From the NCBI RefSeq assembly GCF_937951745.1, contig NZ_CALFBQ010000048.1, forward strand, positions 1-64,000: a stretch of 64,000 nt of DNA, given 5' to 3'. The stretch comes from an uncultured Chloroflexus sp. (GTDB lineage Bacteria > Chloroflexota > Chloroflexia > Chloroflexales > Chloroflexaceae). Below are positions 1 through 9,282 of this stretch, in pieces (the first letter of the stretch is position 1; each line of letters opens with the position of its first letter). Under the pieces are notes generated by a model that was not told where the DNA came from, made no database searches, and worked only from the letters and a program-made list of their open reading frames with translations. The position numbers were made by a program, and so were the translations under genes.

Positions 1-145
1 GCGGCTTCGGGCTGCTGCCGCGCCGCCGAGATGTCGCGCGATGATGAGCGGTGGCCGGAGATCGTAGCGGGAGGGCTGGTGCTGGCCGTCGCGATGCGCA
101 TGCGGAAGCGGTTCATGACCGTGATGCTCGAACGTACATAACAGG

Positions 146-1114
146 TTAAGCCGTATACCGCACCAACTCATCGTCTTCGTGGCGTGCGATCATACCGTCA
201 GTCACCAGCCATTCGAGGTGGGCAATCGTTTCGGCAACTGCAAAACGCGCCTCGTGGGGAGTGAAGCGTTCGACGGCAAAGACTTGCTGTGCGACGGCAA
301 AGGCCGTTTCTGCTCCATTGCGCACCGCTTCCAGCATCGCGGCCAGCCGCTCGTGGTGATGCGCTTGCAATTCGGCTACCCGCTCGGCCCACCCTGTGAT
401 CGTCTTGCCATGGCCGGGCAGGGCCAGCTCAACCTCAAGCGTCGCCAATTCGTTCAGCGAGGCCAAATATTTGCGCAACGGATCAGGCTCGCTTTCCGGC
501 CAGACGCCGATGTGCGGCGTGATCTTGAGCAACACTTGATCGCCGACCAGCGCTAGCCGGTCATCGGGGGCGTAAAATACTAACTGGCCATCGCTGTGGC
601 CGGGGGCGTGGATCGCTAGAAAGCGCCGCTCTCCCATTGTGAGCCATGTACCCGCCGGCAGCGGCGTGAGTGGCGGATAAGGCCGGGTGGCAGCGCGCAA
701 GGCTGCGATTGCACCGACTACCTGTTGCACGAGATCGGCGGGCATGCCGTGACGGAGAAAATGGCGTAAACTAGGATCATCATGGTCGGCGCGGTGCATC
801 CACACCTCTTCGGCCAATTCGATCTCGCGCGGCGCGAGCAGCACTCGTGCCCCCGAACGCTCATGCAGCCAACCGGCCATGCCGAAATGGTCGGGGTGAA
901 AATGGGTGAGCACGATGGTGTGAATCTGGCGCGGTTCGAGGTCAAGCTCGGCGAAGGCTGCTTGCCAACCGGCTTCGCCGGCAGGGGTGTGCAAACCGGT
1001 ATCGATCACTGTCCAGCCCTGCGCATCGCGCAGCAAATAGACGTTAACATGGTTGAGGGCGAAGGGGAGCGGCAAGCGTAACTGGTACAGATTAGCGAGC
1101 AGTGTGGTGATCAT
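146..1114 (-). CDS. Metallo-beta-lactamase-fold hydrolase
   Basis: THFHPDHFGMAGW motif and later GHSDGQ / PGHG motifs; the start MITTLLANLYQL at 1114 is more plausible than the longer ORF start at 1396. Confidence 0.85.
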   Translation of the reverse strand: MITTLLANLYQLRLPLPFALNHVNVYLLRDAQGWTVIDTGLHTPAGEAGWQAAFAELDLEPRQIHTIVLTHFHPDHFGMAGWLHERSGARVLLAPREIELAEEVWMHRADHDDPSLRHFLRHGMPADLVQQVVGAIAALRAATRPYPPLTPLPAGTWLTMGERRFLAIHAPGHSDGQLVFYAPDDRLALVGDQVLLKITPHIGVWPESEPDPLRKYLASLNELATLEVELALPGHGKTITGWAERVAELQAHHHERLAAMLEAVRNGAETAFAVAQQVFAVERFTPHEARFAVAETIAHLEWLVTDGMIARHEDDELVRYTA

Positions 1115-1205
1115 ACAGCAGTCCCTGTGTAATGGCGCGACGCGCTGGCGAACAGCTATCTGCATTATAATACCGCGAGGATGTAGACAATACCACATTT
1201 GATGT

Positions 1206-1724
1206 ATGGAACATTTTGAGCCAACGTACACCAACCAACCGCCGGCATGGCGCTTGCCGGCAATCATCGGCGGCATTGTGCTACTGGCCGGCGTGCTCGC
1301 TTTCGTCATCACCGGAACCGGTGCGCCGGCACCGGCTGCCACTCCGACGGTTGCGCCAACCGTTGAGGCGGCGGCTGGCCACGGCGATTTCAGCAACAGC
1401 CTGCCTGCGCCGGTAATTTCGGTAGCTGATGCGCAACGGCGCTGGCAAGCCGGTCAGGTAATTTTTGTTGATATGCGGTCAGGCGACGCCTACAAAGCCG
1501 CGCATTTGCCCGGCGCACTCAGTTTGGCCTCGCCCGATCTCAACCAGCGGCTGGCGGCCTTGCCTTCCGGCTGGGTCATCATCACCTACAGCGATGCCAG
1601 CCGGCCAGAGGCGGGCCAACGTGGCGCGCAGATCTTCCGTGATCTTGGCTACGGGCCGGTCGCTGCGCTTGAAGGCGGGATTGAAGCGTGGCAGGCGGCG
1701 AACCTGCCAGTGGAGCGACCATGA
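1206..1724 (+). CDS. Membrane-anchored rhodanese-like domain protein
   Basis: N-terminal TM segment followed by a rhodanese-like domain (VISVADAQRRWQAGQVIFVDMRSGDAYKAAHLPGALSL...GGIEAWQAANLPVE); no Cys at the usual active-site position (ITYSDASRPEAGQR). Confidence 0.75.
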   Translation: MEHFEPTYTNQPPAWRLPAIIGGIVLLAGVLAFVITGTGAPAPAATPTVAPTVEAAAGHGDFSNSLPAPVISVADAQRRWQAGQVIFVDMRSGDAYKAAHLPGALSLASPDLNQRLAALPSGWVIITYSDASRPEAGQRGAQIFRDLGYGPVAALEGGIEAWQAANLPVERP

Positions 1725-2542
1725 TTGATTTGCACATTCATACCAACGCTACCCCCCACCATGCGACGTGGACACCGGTGGCATTGGCGGTGGCGGCGGC
1801 GGCCCGCGGTCTGACGATGATTGCAGTGACCGACCACAATACGACGGCGAATGTGATTACCACCGCGATGGCCGGGATGCACTACGGGGTGCAGGTGGTA
1901 AGCGGGGTTGAGATTGATAGCGCGTTTAATGGCAAGCTCTGGCATACGCTGGTGTATGGGGTTGATCCTGAGGCGCCGGCCCTGCTCGATCTGTGCGCTG
2001 AGGTCGTGAATCGCAATGCGTCCGATGCGGCGCAATTGCTGCGTGATCTGGCGGCAGCCGGCTTTCGACTGCCCAATCTCGGCGATCGTGACCGCCCGCC
2101 CACGGTGGCCGATGTCGCACTGACGTTGGCACGCCACAATGACTTGCCCGGACGGGTGGCCGGTGAGGGTGATGAAGAGGCTGGGATGCGCTTCATCCTG
2201 ACCCATTTTGCTGCGGCGTACCGTCCGTTGAGTGTTGACGAGATCATCAGCGTTGCGCACGATCTCGGCGGGTTGGCCGTGTTGGCGCATCCGGGTCGTG
2301 ATAAAGGTATCTATGCAATTCCCGCTACCGAGGACGACATTGCGGCCTTGGCCGCAGCAGGTCTCGATGGCATCGAGGTTTACTACCCAACCCACGATGC
2401 TGCCACGCGCGAATGGTTGTTGGCTGTCGCAGCTCGCTATAGTCTGCTTGTGTCGGGTGGGAGCGACTCGCACCATCCTCATCAAGCCTTGGCAACGTGG
2501 CCGGCCAAGGATTTGACGATGGTGAGCCGGCTGCGACGGTAA
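1721..2542 (+). CDS. PHP-domain phosphoesterase
   Basis: MIDLHIHTNATPHH, AVTDHNTT, AHPGRDKG, SGGSDSHHP motifs; ATGA overlap with the upstream rhodanese gene. Confidence 0.85.
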   Translation: MIDLHIHTNATPHHATWTPVALAVAAAARGLTMIAVTDHNTTANVITTAMAGMHYGVQVVSGVEIDSAFNGKLWHTLVYGVDPEAPALLDLCAEVVNRNASDAAQLLRDLAAAGFRLPNLGDRDRPPTVADVALTLARHNDLPGRVAGEGDEEAGMRFILTHFAAAYRPLSVDEIISVAHDLGGLAVLAHPGRDKGIYAIPATEDDIAALAAAGLDGIEVYYPTHDAATREWLLAVAARYSLLVSGGSDSHHPHQALATWPAKDLTMVSRLRR

Positions 2543-2689
2543 TTCTATCGCCAAGAGTGCGACAGCATTTAGATCAGGCGTGTTGTAGGGGGAGGTTGCG
2601 GTGGGTTAGTAGGAAGCAGTAGCCCCGTATCCCTCTGCTGCGTGTCTTCGCGATAACAAGAATCCATGTCCCTAGCGAACGACGAAGCC

Positions 2690-2870
2690 TACAGAGATAT
2701 ACGTTCCGCCAAAGCAGAAGATTGCTTCGGGCGTGTTGCTCCCTCGCCATAACAACAGGACGCGCCGCTTTCGTGTCCTTATGGTCTTTGCGCTAGACTG
2801 GAGCGACGCGGGCATCGTTGCCTGACAACAGAAGACTGTTGCGGGCGGGTGCTCCCTCTGCTCGAACCGT
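2690..2870. repeat. Degenerate dispersed intergenic repeat
   Basis: Phrases such as 'ttccgccaaagcagaagattgcttcgggcg...gctccctcgccataac' resemble those at ~37.8-38.0 kb and ~54.7-54.9 kb. Confidence 0.5.
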
Positions 2871-2958
2871 GTGCATCCGTCTCATCTAGGTGTATTTGTG
2901 CCCCATATTCCCTTGCCGTAGCGCCGAGCATGCGCTCAGAATGGTTGAGGTTGCAGTC

Positions 2959-3576
2959 ATGATAAATATTCAGTCGTTCGTTGATCGACTTCCAGCTCAC
3001 CACCAAGCTGAAGTGGCTGAACTTGCCGCCCAGTATGGCGTGCCGCGCTATCGCCACGTCGTGCTCGCCGATGGCACATTCGATCCGCTAATCAAAACCG
3101 ATCGGGTCGGTGAAGTTGGGATGGTCGTGCGCCGGCGCAATGGTGGCATCTTGGTCGCGCGCAAAACCTATTATCCGCCAGCAATTTTCCGGCTATTGAC
3201 CGGTGGCGTTGGGCCGGCTGAATCTATTGCGACGGCACTCGCGCGCGAAGTCGCCGAAGAGACGAGCCTTACCGTGCAGATCAGCCGGTTTTTGAGCGTT
3301 ATCACCTACGAAGTGCCGCATCCAACGTCGCACCGGTTTGTCAGTTACGTGTTTCTGCTCGATGAAGTAGGCGGCACGTTGCAGGTTGCCGACCCGGACG
3401 AGCAAGTTGCTGAGATGCGAACCGTATTGCCGGGCGAATTGCCGGGATTGGCTGTGCGGTTGCGCCAACTGCCTGATTGTAGTGATCTGGCGATTAGGGG
3501 TAATTGGGCCCGTTGGGGCCAATTTCGCGCCGTGATGCACGAAGAAGTGGGTGTGTTGTTGGCCTCTGGCACTTGA
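2959..3576 (+). CDS. NUDIX hydrolase
   Basis: Nudix box-like GGVGPAESIATALAREVAEETSL; start MINIQSF (alternative starts at 2941 and 2890). Confidence 0.85.
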   Translation: MINIQSFVDRLPAHHQAEVAELAAQYGVPRYRHVVLADGTFDPLIKTDRVGEVGMVVRRRNGGILVARKTYYPPAIFRLLTGGVGPAESIATALAREVAEETSLTVQISRFLSVITYEVPHPTSHRFVSYVFLLDEVGGTLQVADPDEQVAEMRTVLPGELPGLAVRLRQLPDCSDLAIRGNWARWGQFRAVMHEEVGVLLASGT

Positions 3577-3644
3577 CAGGCCGGCCCTTCCATGTAATAC
3601 TGCACACAATTGTTAAGATTTGTGTAGATTTGTGAGGGAATGGC

Positions 3645-4055
3645 ATGCTGCAAACAAGTGGTCTCTGGTTGGCTCTCGCCACCTTTCTTAGCATCTGGTG
3701 GGGGCACGTTGGCGTGCGTTGGCTTGAAGCGAAGAGCGTCGATATTCGGCCACCAATGGTTGCGTTGATCATCGCCGGTCTCATCCTCAACGTTGCTGCT
3801 CTCTTCGCGCCGAATGTCACCATCGGTGGCGTGTGCAGCGTGGTTGGGATTGCGCTATGGTGGGATGCGTTTGAGCTAGTGCGGCAAGATCGGCGGGTGC
3901 GCCACGGTCATGCGCCGGCTAACCCCAGCAATCCGCGTCATGCCCGTTATCTGGCCGAAGGGAAAGCAACGCTCCACGATCCACTCGATCGTGAACCATC
4001 TGATCCGATGGTAGATACGCAACCATCGGCACACCGTGAACCAGAAGTAGCCTAG
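3645..4055 (+). CDS. Small membrane protein, DUF4491-like
   Basis: Three hydrophobic segments; ends in a charged tail WDAFELVRQDRRVRHGHAPANPSNPRHA similar to the following gene. Confidence 0.5.
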   Translation: MLQTSGLWLALATFLSIWWGHVGVRWLEAKSVDIRPPMVALIIAGLILNVAALFAPNVTIGGVCSVVGIALWWDAFELVRQDRRVRHGHAPANPSNPRHARYLAEGKATLHDPLDREPSDPMVDTQPSAHREPEVA

Positions 4056-4095
4056 TGTGCAAGTAGATGAATCGACCATACCATCGAGGTGTATC

Positions 4096-4431
4096 ATGAT
4101 GTGGGAAGGCTTAGCAATCGGCTTGTTCAGCCTTGGTATTATTGGTTTCGGTTTCTTCTGGGTTATCCGCATGGAATATTATCTCGGCTACTTATGGTGG
4201 CCGTACCCTATGCTGTTTGGCATTGGCATTGTTGTTCTGTCGCTGTTCGTCATGGATTCCGGCTGGTCAGCACTGCTCGGTGTAACCGGCGCTTCCTTCA
4301 TCTGGGGTGCGACCGAACTGAAGGAGCAAGCGGTCCGTGCCGAATTGGGTTGGTTCCGGCGTAACCCGCATCCGAAGCCGTTGCCACCGTTTGCTGCTCT
4401 TATTCGCAAAATCAAAGCTCCACATTTGTGA
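4096..4431 (+). CDS. Small membrane protein, DUF4491-like
   Basis: Hydrophobic segments and C-terminal ATELKEQAVRAELGWFRRNPHPKPLPP; start MMWEG preceded by cgaggtgtatc. Confidence 0.55.
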   Translation: MMWEGLAIGLFSLGIIGFGFFWVIRMEYYLGYLWWPYPMLFGIGIVVLSLFVMDSGWSALLGVTGASFIWGATELKEQAVRAELGWFRRNPHPKPLPPFAALIRKIKAPHL

Positions 4432-4432
4432 T

Positions 4433-4590
4433 TGTAAAGACGCAGAGGGGTAAAGGGGCAAAGATTCTTAACGCAAGGAGGCAGAGAACGCGAAGGGCGC
4501 GGAGAATCTTAACGTAAAGGCGCAGAGGACGCAACGGATTTGGGATGGTTGTTATCCCACTGCGTCCTCTGCGTTCTTTGCAGTAAGATA
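4433..4590. repeat. Intergenic direct/inverted repeat cluster
   Basis: Units 'ttaacgcaaggaggcagagaacgc' and 'ttaacgtaaaggcgcagaggacgc', followed by inverted arms cgcagaggacgca (4521-4533) and tgcgtcctctgcg (4561-4573). Confidence 0.75.
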
Positions 4591-4665
4591 GCTGGCAGCC
4601 TCCTCTACGACGGTAGGCTTATAGTGCCTTTGCATTTGTTCAATGGAGCAGGTATCATCGACAAC

Positions 4666-5232
4666 ATGACCGAGCTTGCCGCCCAGAAAGCTGCTTTGCG
4701 CGCCGAAATGATTGCACGCCGCGATGCGCTGCCCGATCGTGATCGGCGCAGTGCGCAGATTTGCGCCTTGGTGCAGCAACTACCGGCATTTCTGGCAGCG
4801 ACAGCCATTCATTGCTATGTGCCGATGCGATCTGAGGTTGATACGAGATCGCTGATCGCGGCGGCGCTGGCTGCCGGCAAAGCGGTGGCCGTGCCGATCG
4901 TGGCCGGTCAGCACCGGCTGGAGCATAGCTGGATCGATAGCCTTACCGAAACCGAATGGGTGCGTGGCCGGTTTGGCACGCTCCAGCCGCGCCAAATCCG
5001 CCCGGCTCAACCCGGCGCGTGGTCGTTGACCATCGTGCCCCTGCTGGCGTTCGATCGCGAGCTGTACCGGCTTGGGTATGGCGGTGGGTTTTACGATGCG
5101 TTGCTGGCCTCTGCACCTGCTATCGCGGTCGGCGTCGCTTTTGCCGTACAAGAAGTGGCGCACGTGCCCCGCGAGCCGCATGATATTCGGCTTGATATGG
5201 TTGTCTGCGAGGATGGGGTCAGAAGAGTATAG
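4666..5232 (+). CDS. 5-formyltetrahydrofolate cyclo-ligase family protein
   Basis: KAALRAEMIARRDALP, IHCYVPMRSEVDTRSLIAAALAAGKAVAVPIV, YRLGYGGGFYDALL motifs. Confidence 0.88.
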   Translation: MTELAAQKAALRAEMIARRDALPDRDRRSAQICALVQQLPAFLAATAIHCYVPMRSEVDTRSLIAAALAAGKAVAVPIVAGQHRLEHSWIDSLTETEWVRGRFGTLQPRQIRPAQPGAWSLTIVPLLAFDRELYRLGYGGGFYDALLASAPAIAVGVAFAVQEVAHVPREPHDIRLDMVVCEDGVRRV

Positions 5233-5453
5233 CAGGGTCAGCGCAGCGCTCTGCCCTGCTGGCCGGTAGCGGATTCTTATCTGGCGCTGGTTCCTACTCT
5301 GCGGTATGATAAGAAGGAGAGGATTCAGTTTCCGTTTGCGTCGCTTGTTGATTAACCCCGATGGCATTCCACGGAAATAGATGCCTTGCCTCGCCTGTCT
5401 TTGGCAGCGATCGTAATCGGCTGCTGTTTGTAATGTCTAAGGAGTCTTGAATC

Positions 5454-6920
5454 ATGCGCGCCACCGATTTGCCGATGATTATTCAGGGTGGTATGGGCGC
5501 CGCCGTTTCTGATTGGCGGTTGGCGCGGGCCGTTGCCGCTTGCGGTCAGCTCGGTGTTGTTTCCGGCACCGGCATTGATACCATTCTCATCCGGCGCTTG
5601 CAAGATGGCGACCCTGATGGCGTAATGCGGCGGGCTATGGCGCATTTTCCCATCCCCGGCGTAGCCGAGCGGGTGCTTGAAGCCTATTTCCGGCCTGAAG
5701 GTCGGGCGCCTGATGAGCCGTATACGTTGCTGCCGATGTACAACCTGAAGGTGAGTAAAGAGCGGCAACAAGTGGCGATGTTAGCAGCGTTTGTCGAGGT
5801 TTGGCTGGCCAAAGAGGGGCATGATCGCCCAATTGGGATGAATTTGCTAACTAAAATTCAGTTGCCCAATTTGGCCTTGCTCTATGGAGCGTTGTTGGCC
5901 GGGGTTGACGTGATTATCATGGGCGCCGGTATTCCACGCGAAATCCCAGCGGCGCTCGATGCGTTGGCGGCTAACCAGCCGGCGCGCCTGACGGCAGAGA
6001 TTGAGGGTGACGATGGCGCACCGCCAACGTACATTACCTTCGAGCCGGCGGAGCATTGGCCGGGTGAGCCGCCGGCGTTGCGCCGGCCACTGTTTTTGCC
6101 GATTGTAGCCAGTGTGACGTTGGCGACGATGTTTGCGCGCAAGATTGCCGGCGTCGATGGTTTGGTGATCGAGGGCCCAACTGCCGGCGGGCACAATGCG
6201 CCGCCACGGGGCGAGTTGCAACTGAACGAACGTGGCGAGCCGATCTATGGGCCGCGCGATCTGGTTGACCCAGCCAAGATTGCTGCACTTGGCCTACCGT
6301 TTTGGCTGGCCGGCGGCACGGCTTCGCCGGAAGGGTTGGCGGCGGCACGGGCCGCCGGCGCAATGGGTATTCAGGTGGGCACGCTCTTTGCCTTCTGCAC
6401 CGATTCGGGCTTGGCTGATCCGCTGCGCCGTTCAGTACTCGCAGCGGCTGCCCGTAATGCAGTTGATGTCTTCACCGATCCGCGCGCTTCGCCGACCGGC
6501 TATCCGTTCAAGGTGGTGCGTTGGGAGGCCGACCCGGCGCAAGGCGTGCCGCGCCAGCGGATCTGTGATCTTGGCTATTTGCGCACGATGTATCGCACAC
6601 CGAAGGGAACCATCGGCTATCGTTGTGCCAGCGAACCAATTGCGACCTTCGTCAAGAAGGGCGGTGATCTGGCCGAGACCGAAGGCCGACGCTGTTTGTG
6701 CAATGCGCTGATGTCCAATATTGGGGTGGGGCAGGCGCGCACCGATATTGGCGTTGAGCCACCGCTGTTGACGAGTGGCGATGATCTGGTGCGGCTGCGC
6801 ACGATCTTCGATTTGACGCAGGGCTATTCGGCGGCTGATGTGATCGCCTACTTGCTGGGCGAGCGTTCGGCAATGGTCGTGCTGCCGGAGGCGCAACCGG
6901 CAGAGACCGTGGCACAGTAG
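5454..6920 (+). CDS. Nitronate monooxygenase / 2-nitropropane dioxygenase-like flavoprotein
   Basis: PMIIQGGMGAAVSDWRLARAVA...GVVSGTGIDTI; VIEGPTAGGHNAPPRG; PFWLAGGTASPEGLAAARAAGAMGIQVGTLFAFC. Confidence 0.85.
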   Translation: MRATDLPMIIQGGMGAAVSDWRLARAVAACGQLGVVSGTGIDTILIRRLQDGDPDGVMRRAMAHFPIPGVAERVLEAYFRPEGRAPDEPYTLLPMYNLKVSKERQQVAMLAAFVEVWLAKEGHDRPIGMNLLTKIQLPNLALLYGALLAGVDVIIMGAGIPREIPAALDALAANQPARLTAEIEGDDGAPPTYITFEPAEHWPGEPPALRRPLFLPIVASVTLATMFARKIAGVDGLVIEGPTAGGHNAPPRGELQLNERGEPIYGPRDLVDPAKIAALGLPFWLAGGTASPEGLAAARAAGAMGIQVGTLFAFCTDSGLADPLRRSVLAAAARNAVDVFTDPRASPTGYPFKVVRWEADPAQGVPRQRICDLGYLRTMYRTPKGTIGYRCASEPIATFVKKGGDLAETEGRRCLCNALMSNIGVGQARTDIGVEPPLLTSGDDLVRLRTIFDLTQGYSAADVIAYLLGERSAMVVLPEAQPAETVAQ

Positions 6921-6947
6921 AGTGAACACGGCAACGCCGGATGTTTT

Positions 6948-7919
6948 CTACCGCGCCCACGACAAGCCCGCATCGGCGTTGATGGTGAAATTGGTTGAAA
7001 TGCGGCGTGGTGAGTCAATCTGCAATCCTTTATCAGTAATCGTCACGCCGGCCAGATAGAGGTCAAACCCGCGCCCCCCCGGTGGAATGGCGAGAAAGGC
7101 AAGCATCGCGCCGTCGGGCGAAAAGACCGGTGCGCGGGCAGTACCGAGGTCGGTCAAGCGCACCGCCGATCCACCAGTAACCGACATGGCGTAGAGATCA
7201 CTTCCCCCGTTAATGCCGACGGCGAACACCAGCCAGCGCCCGTCGGGGCTCAAGGCCGGATCGTATGCTGGAACCGGCGCTCCCGGTAAGGGGGCAGCTT
7301 GGCCGCCGGCAATCTGGTACAGTTGTTGTTGCCCGTCACTGCCTAGTGGGGTACGCACCGCGATCAGATCGCCCGATGGCAACACGGCAATGCGGCCCAG
7401 ATGGGCATTTGCGTCGGCGAAGATAGGTTGGCGCTGGCCGGTTAGGTCATAACGAAAGATAGCCAGCGGCGCATCGGCTGGCGGATCACCCACCGGCGGC
7501 GCGCCTTGGGCCGCGGCGAGCAACCCGCTGCCATCGGGCAACCACGTTGGGTATAGCGCCCACATCGCGGCGTAGACCCGCTCGAGGCTGCCGGGGGGCG
7601 CAGCCGGGTCGTTGCGGGTGAGTTGGGCAATGGGAACACCCGCACGATCAGCAACGAGCACATCACTGGCGCCGGCTCGCGGCACAACGTAGGCGATCCG
7701 TTCGCCAGCATGATCAAACACGGCGTGGGTTGCCGGCGGTGCAATGACTTGGCGGGCCGTGCGTCCTTCCCACAACCAGATACCGCCGCTGTGGCTAAAC
7801 AAGAGCCTTCCGGGCAGTTCGTCGCCGCGCAGGGTCGCCGGTGCGGTCGGCGATACTGGCGCGGCTGGTGTGGCGCAGGCGGTAACGAGGAGCAGAAGCA
7901 GGATCAGGAAGCGATTCAT
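6948..7919 (-). CDS. Lipoprotein with TolB/PD40-like beta-propeller repeats
   Basis: Lipobox MNRFLILLLLLVTACA; repeats such as PALSPDGRWLVFAVG, PVFSPDGAMLAFLA. Confidence 0.75.
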   Translation of the reverse strand: MNRFLILLLLLVTACATPAAPVSPTAPATLRGDELPGRLLFSHSGGIWLWEGRTARQVIAPPATHAVFDHAGERIAYVVPRAGASDVLVADRAGVPIAQLTRNDPAAPPGSLERVYAAMWALYPTWLPDGSGLLAAAQGAPPVGDPPADAPLAIFRYDLTGQRQPIFADANAHLGRIAVLPSGDLIAVRTPLGSDGQQQLYQIAGGQAAPLPGAPVPAYDPALSPDGRWLVFAVGINGGSDLYAMSVTGGSAVRLTDLGTARAPVFSPDGAMLAFLAIPPGGRGFDLYLAGVTITDKGLQIDSPRRISTNFTINADAGLSWAR

Positions 7920-7940
7920 AAATAGTCGACAAATAACCTT

Positions 7941-8915
7941 TTACTCTTCTACGCGGCGGCGGCGCAGCCACGCCAGCAGGCGTTGCGGCCACCGGCGCGC
8001 GCTTGGCGGCGGCTGCTGGATCAGGTCGTCGGGCAGATCGGGCGGTAAGAGCGCACGCAAGGCCGCTGGCGCCACTGAAAAGCGCATAGGTGTCGTCCCA
8101 ATGGGATCGCCGTCGACCTGTACCGGCAAGGGTGGGCGTGTGATGACCTCGATCGTATGCACGCGGTAGTAGGAAATGTCGGGATTGAGGCTGAAGCGAC
8201 GGCGTAAGATCGCGATCAGATGGCCGATCGCATTAATTCCGTTATCACCCTTAATCACGCACACATCGAGCAAGCCGTCATCAATGCTGGCGCGGTGGGT
8301 AATCTTGACCAAGCCGCCGTACAGTTGCGAATTACCGACCACAATCATCAACACCCGCGCCTTGATCGGGCGACCGTCAAGCAAGATGCGGGCGCGAGTG
8401 CCGCGAATCCGCATCACCTCTTTGATGCCGTGCACCACGTATGCCAAAGCGCCAAACCGACGCTTTTCGTCGGGGCGGACATTCGCCGTAATTGCGGCGT
8501 CAAACCCAATCCCGGCCATCAACAGAAAGTAGCGATCGCCGGCGCGGCCCAAATCAATCGTGCGCGGCGACCATGCCAGCATCGTTTGTGCAGCGGCGCG
8601 AGGTTGAAGGGGTAAACCCAATTCGCGCGCCCAAACATTCATGGTGCCCAGCGGCAACGTGGCTAACATCGTCTGGCTACCGACAAGGCCATTTACAACC
8701 TCATTGATTGTACCATCGCCGCCGGCGGCCACCACTAACTCGTAGCCATTGGCAGCGGCTTGCCGGGCAAGGCAGCGGCCATCACCGGGGCCATTGGTCG
8801 GCTGCAGATCAACCACCCATCCCTGTTCTCGCCAGACCTGAGCGGCCGCCTCAAGTTCGGCTTCTAACTGTCCGGCATGGCCAGCAGTTGGGTTAAAGAC
8901 AATCAATGTGCGCAT
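7941..8915 (-). CDS. Diacylglycerol/lipid kinase family protein (YegS/DagK-like)
   Basis: LIVFNPTAGHAG, VVAAGGDGTINEVVNGLVGS, LGTMNVWARELGLP motifs. Confidence 0.9.
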   Translation of the reverse strand: MRTLIVFNPTAGHAGQLEAELEAAAQVWREQGWVVDLQPTNGPGDGRCLARQAAANGYELVVAAGGDGTINEVVNGLVGSQTMLATLPLGTMNVWARELGLPLQPRAAAQTMLAWSPRTIDLGRAGDRYFLLMAGIGFDAAITANVRPDEKRRFGALAYVVHGIKEVMRIRGTRARILLDGRPIKARVLMIVVGNSQLYGGLVKITHRASIDDGLLDVCVIKGDNGINAIGHLIAILRRRFSLNPDISYYRVHTIEVITRPPLPVQVDGDPIGTTPMRFSVAPAALRALLPPDLPDDLIQQPPPSARRWPQRLLAWLRRRRVEE

Positions 8916-9021
8916 GCAAGTTGGCTCTCTGTATATCAGGCTATGGTCAGTATAGCAGAATCTATGCGCAGCGTATTGCCAGCCGGCAACGCATGGTACA
9001 ATAGGCGGGCGAAGGAGGAGG

Positions 9022-9213
9022 ATGTCGATGAGTCAGTTGCAGCTAGAACCAATCTCGCCAGCGCCTGAGGAACCGGCCCCGCTGATGATAGCCGGGCTGC
9101 GCAGCACCGATGATGATGAGCGTGAATGCCCAGTCTGTCAGGCGCAGATGCGCCTCTGGGCCGGATTTTATCGCTGCCAGCACTGTGGCTTTAAGGAGAG
9201 CTGCTGTTTCTGA
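9022..9213 (+). CDS. Small zinc-ribbon-like protein
   Basis: 63 aa with CPVCQAQMRLWAGFYRCQHCGFKESCCF; preceded by GAAGGAGGAGG. Confidence 0.6.
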   Translation: MSMSQLQLEPISPAPEEPAPLMIAGLRSTDDDERECPVCQAQMRLWAGFYRCQHCGFKESCCF

Positions 9214-9282
9214 ATTGACACGCCGCCGTCTTTCCAGTACCATAACCGCTACGCAGGCGGCGATCAACGACCGGGCAGACGC

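Noticed and set aside
1649-2554. Long minus-strand ORF (301 aa) opposite the PHP gene
   Set aside because: Exact antisense shadow of a well-supported gene; low-complexity His/Arg/Gln-rich composition typical of GC-rich antisense frames.
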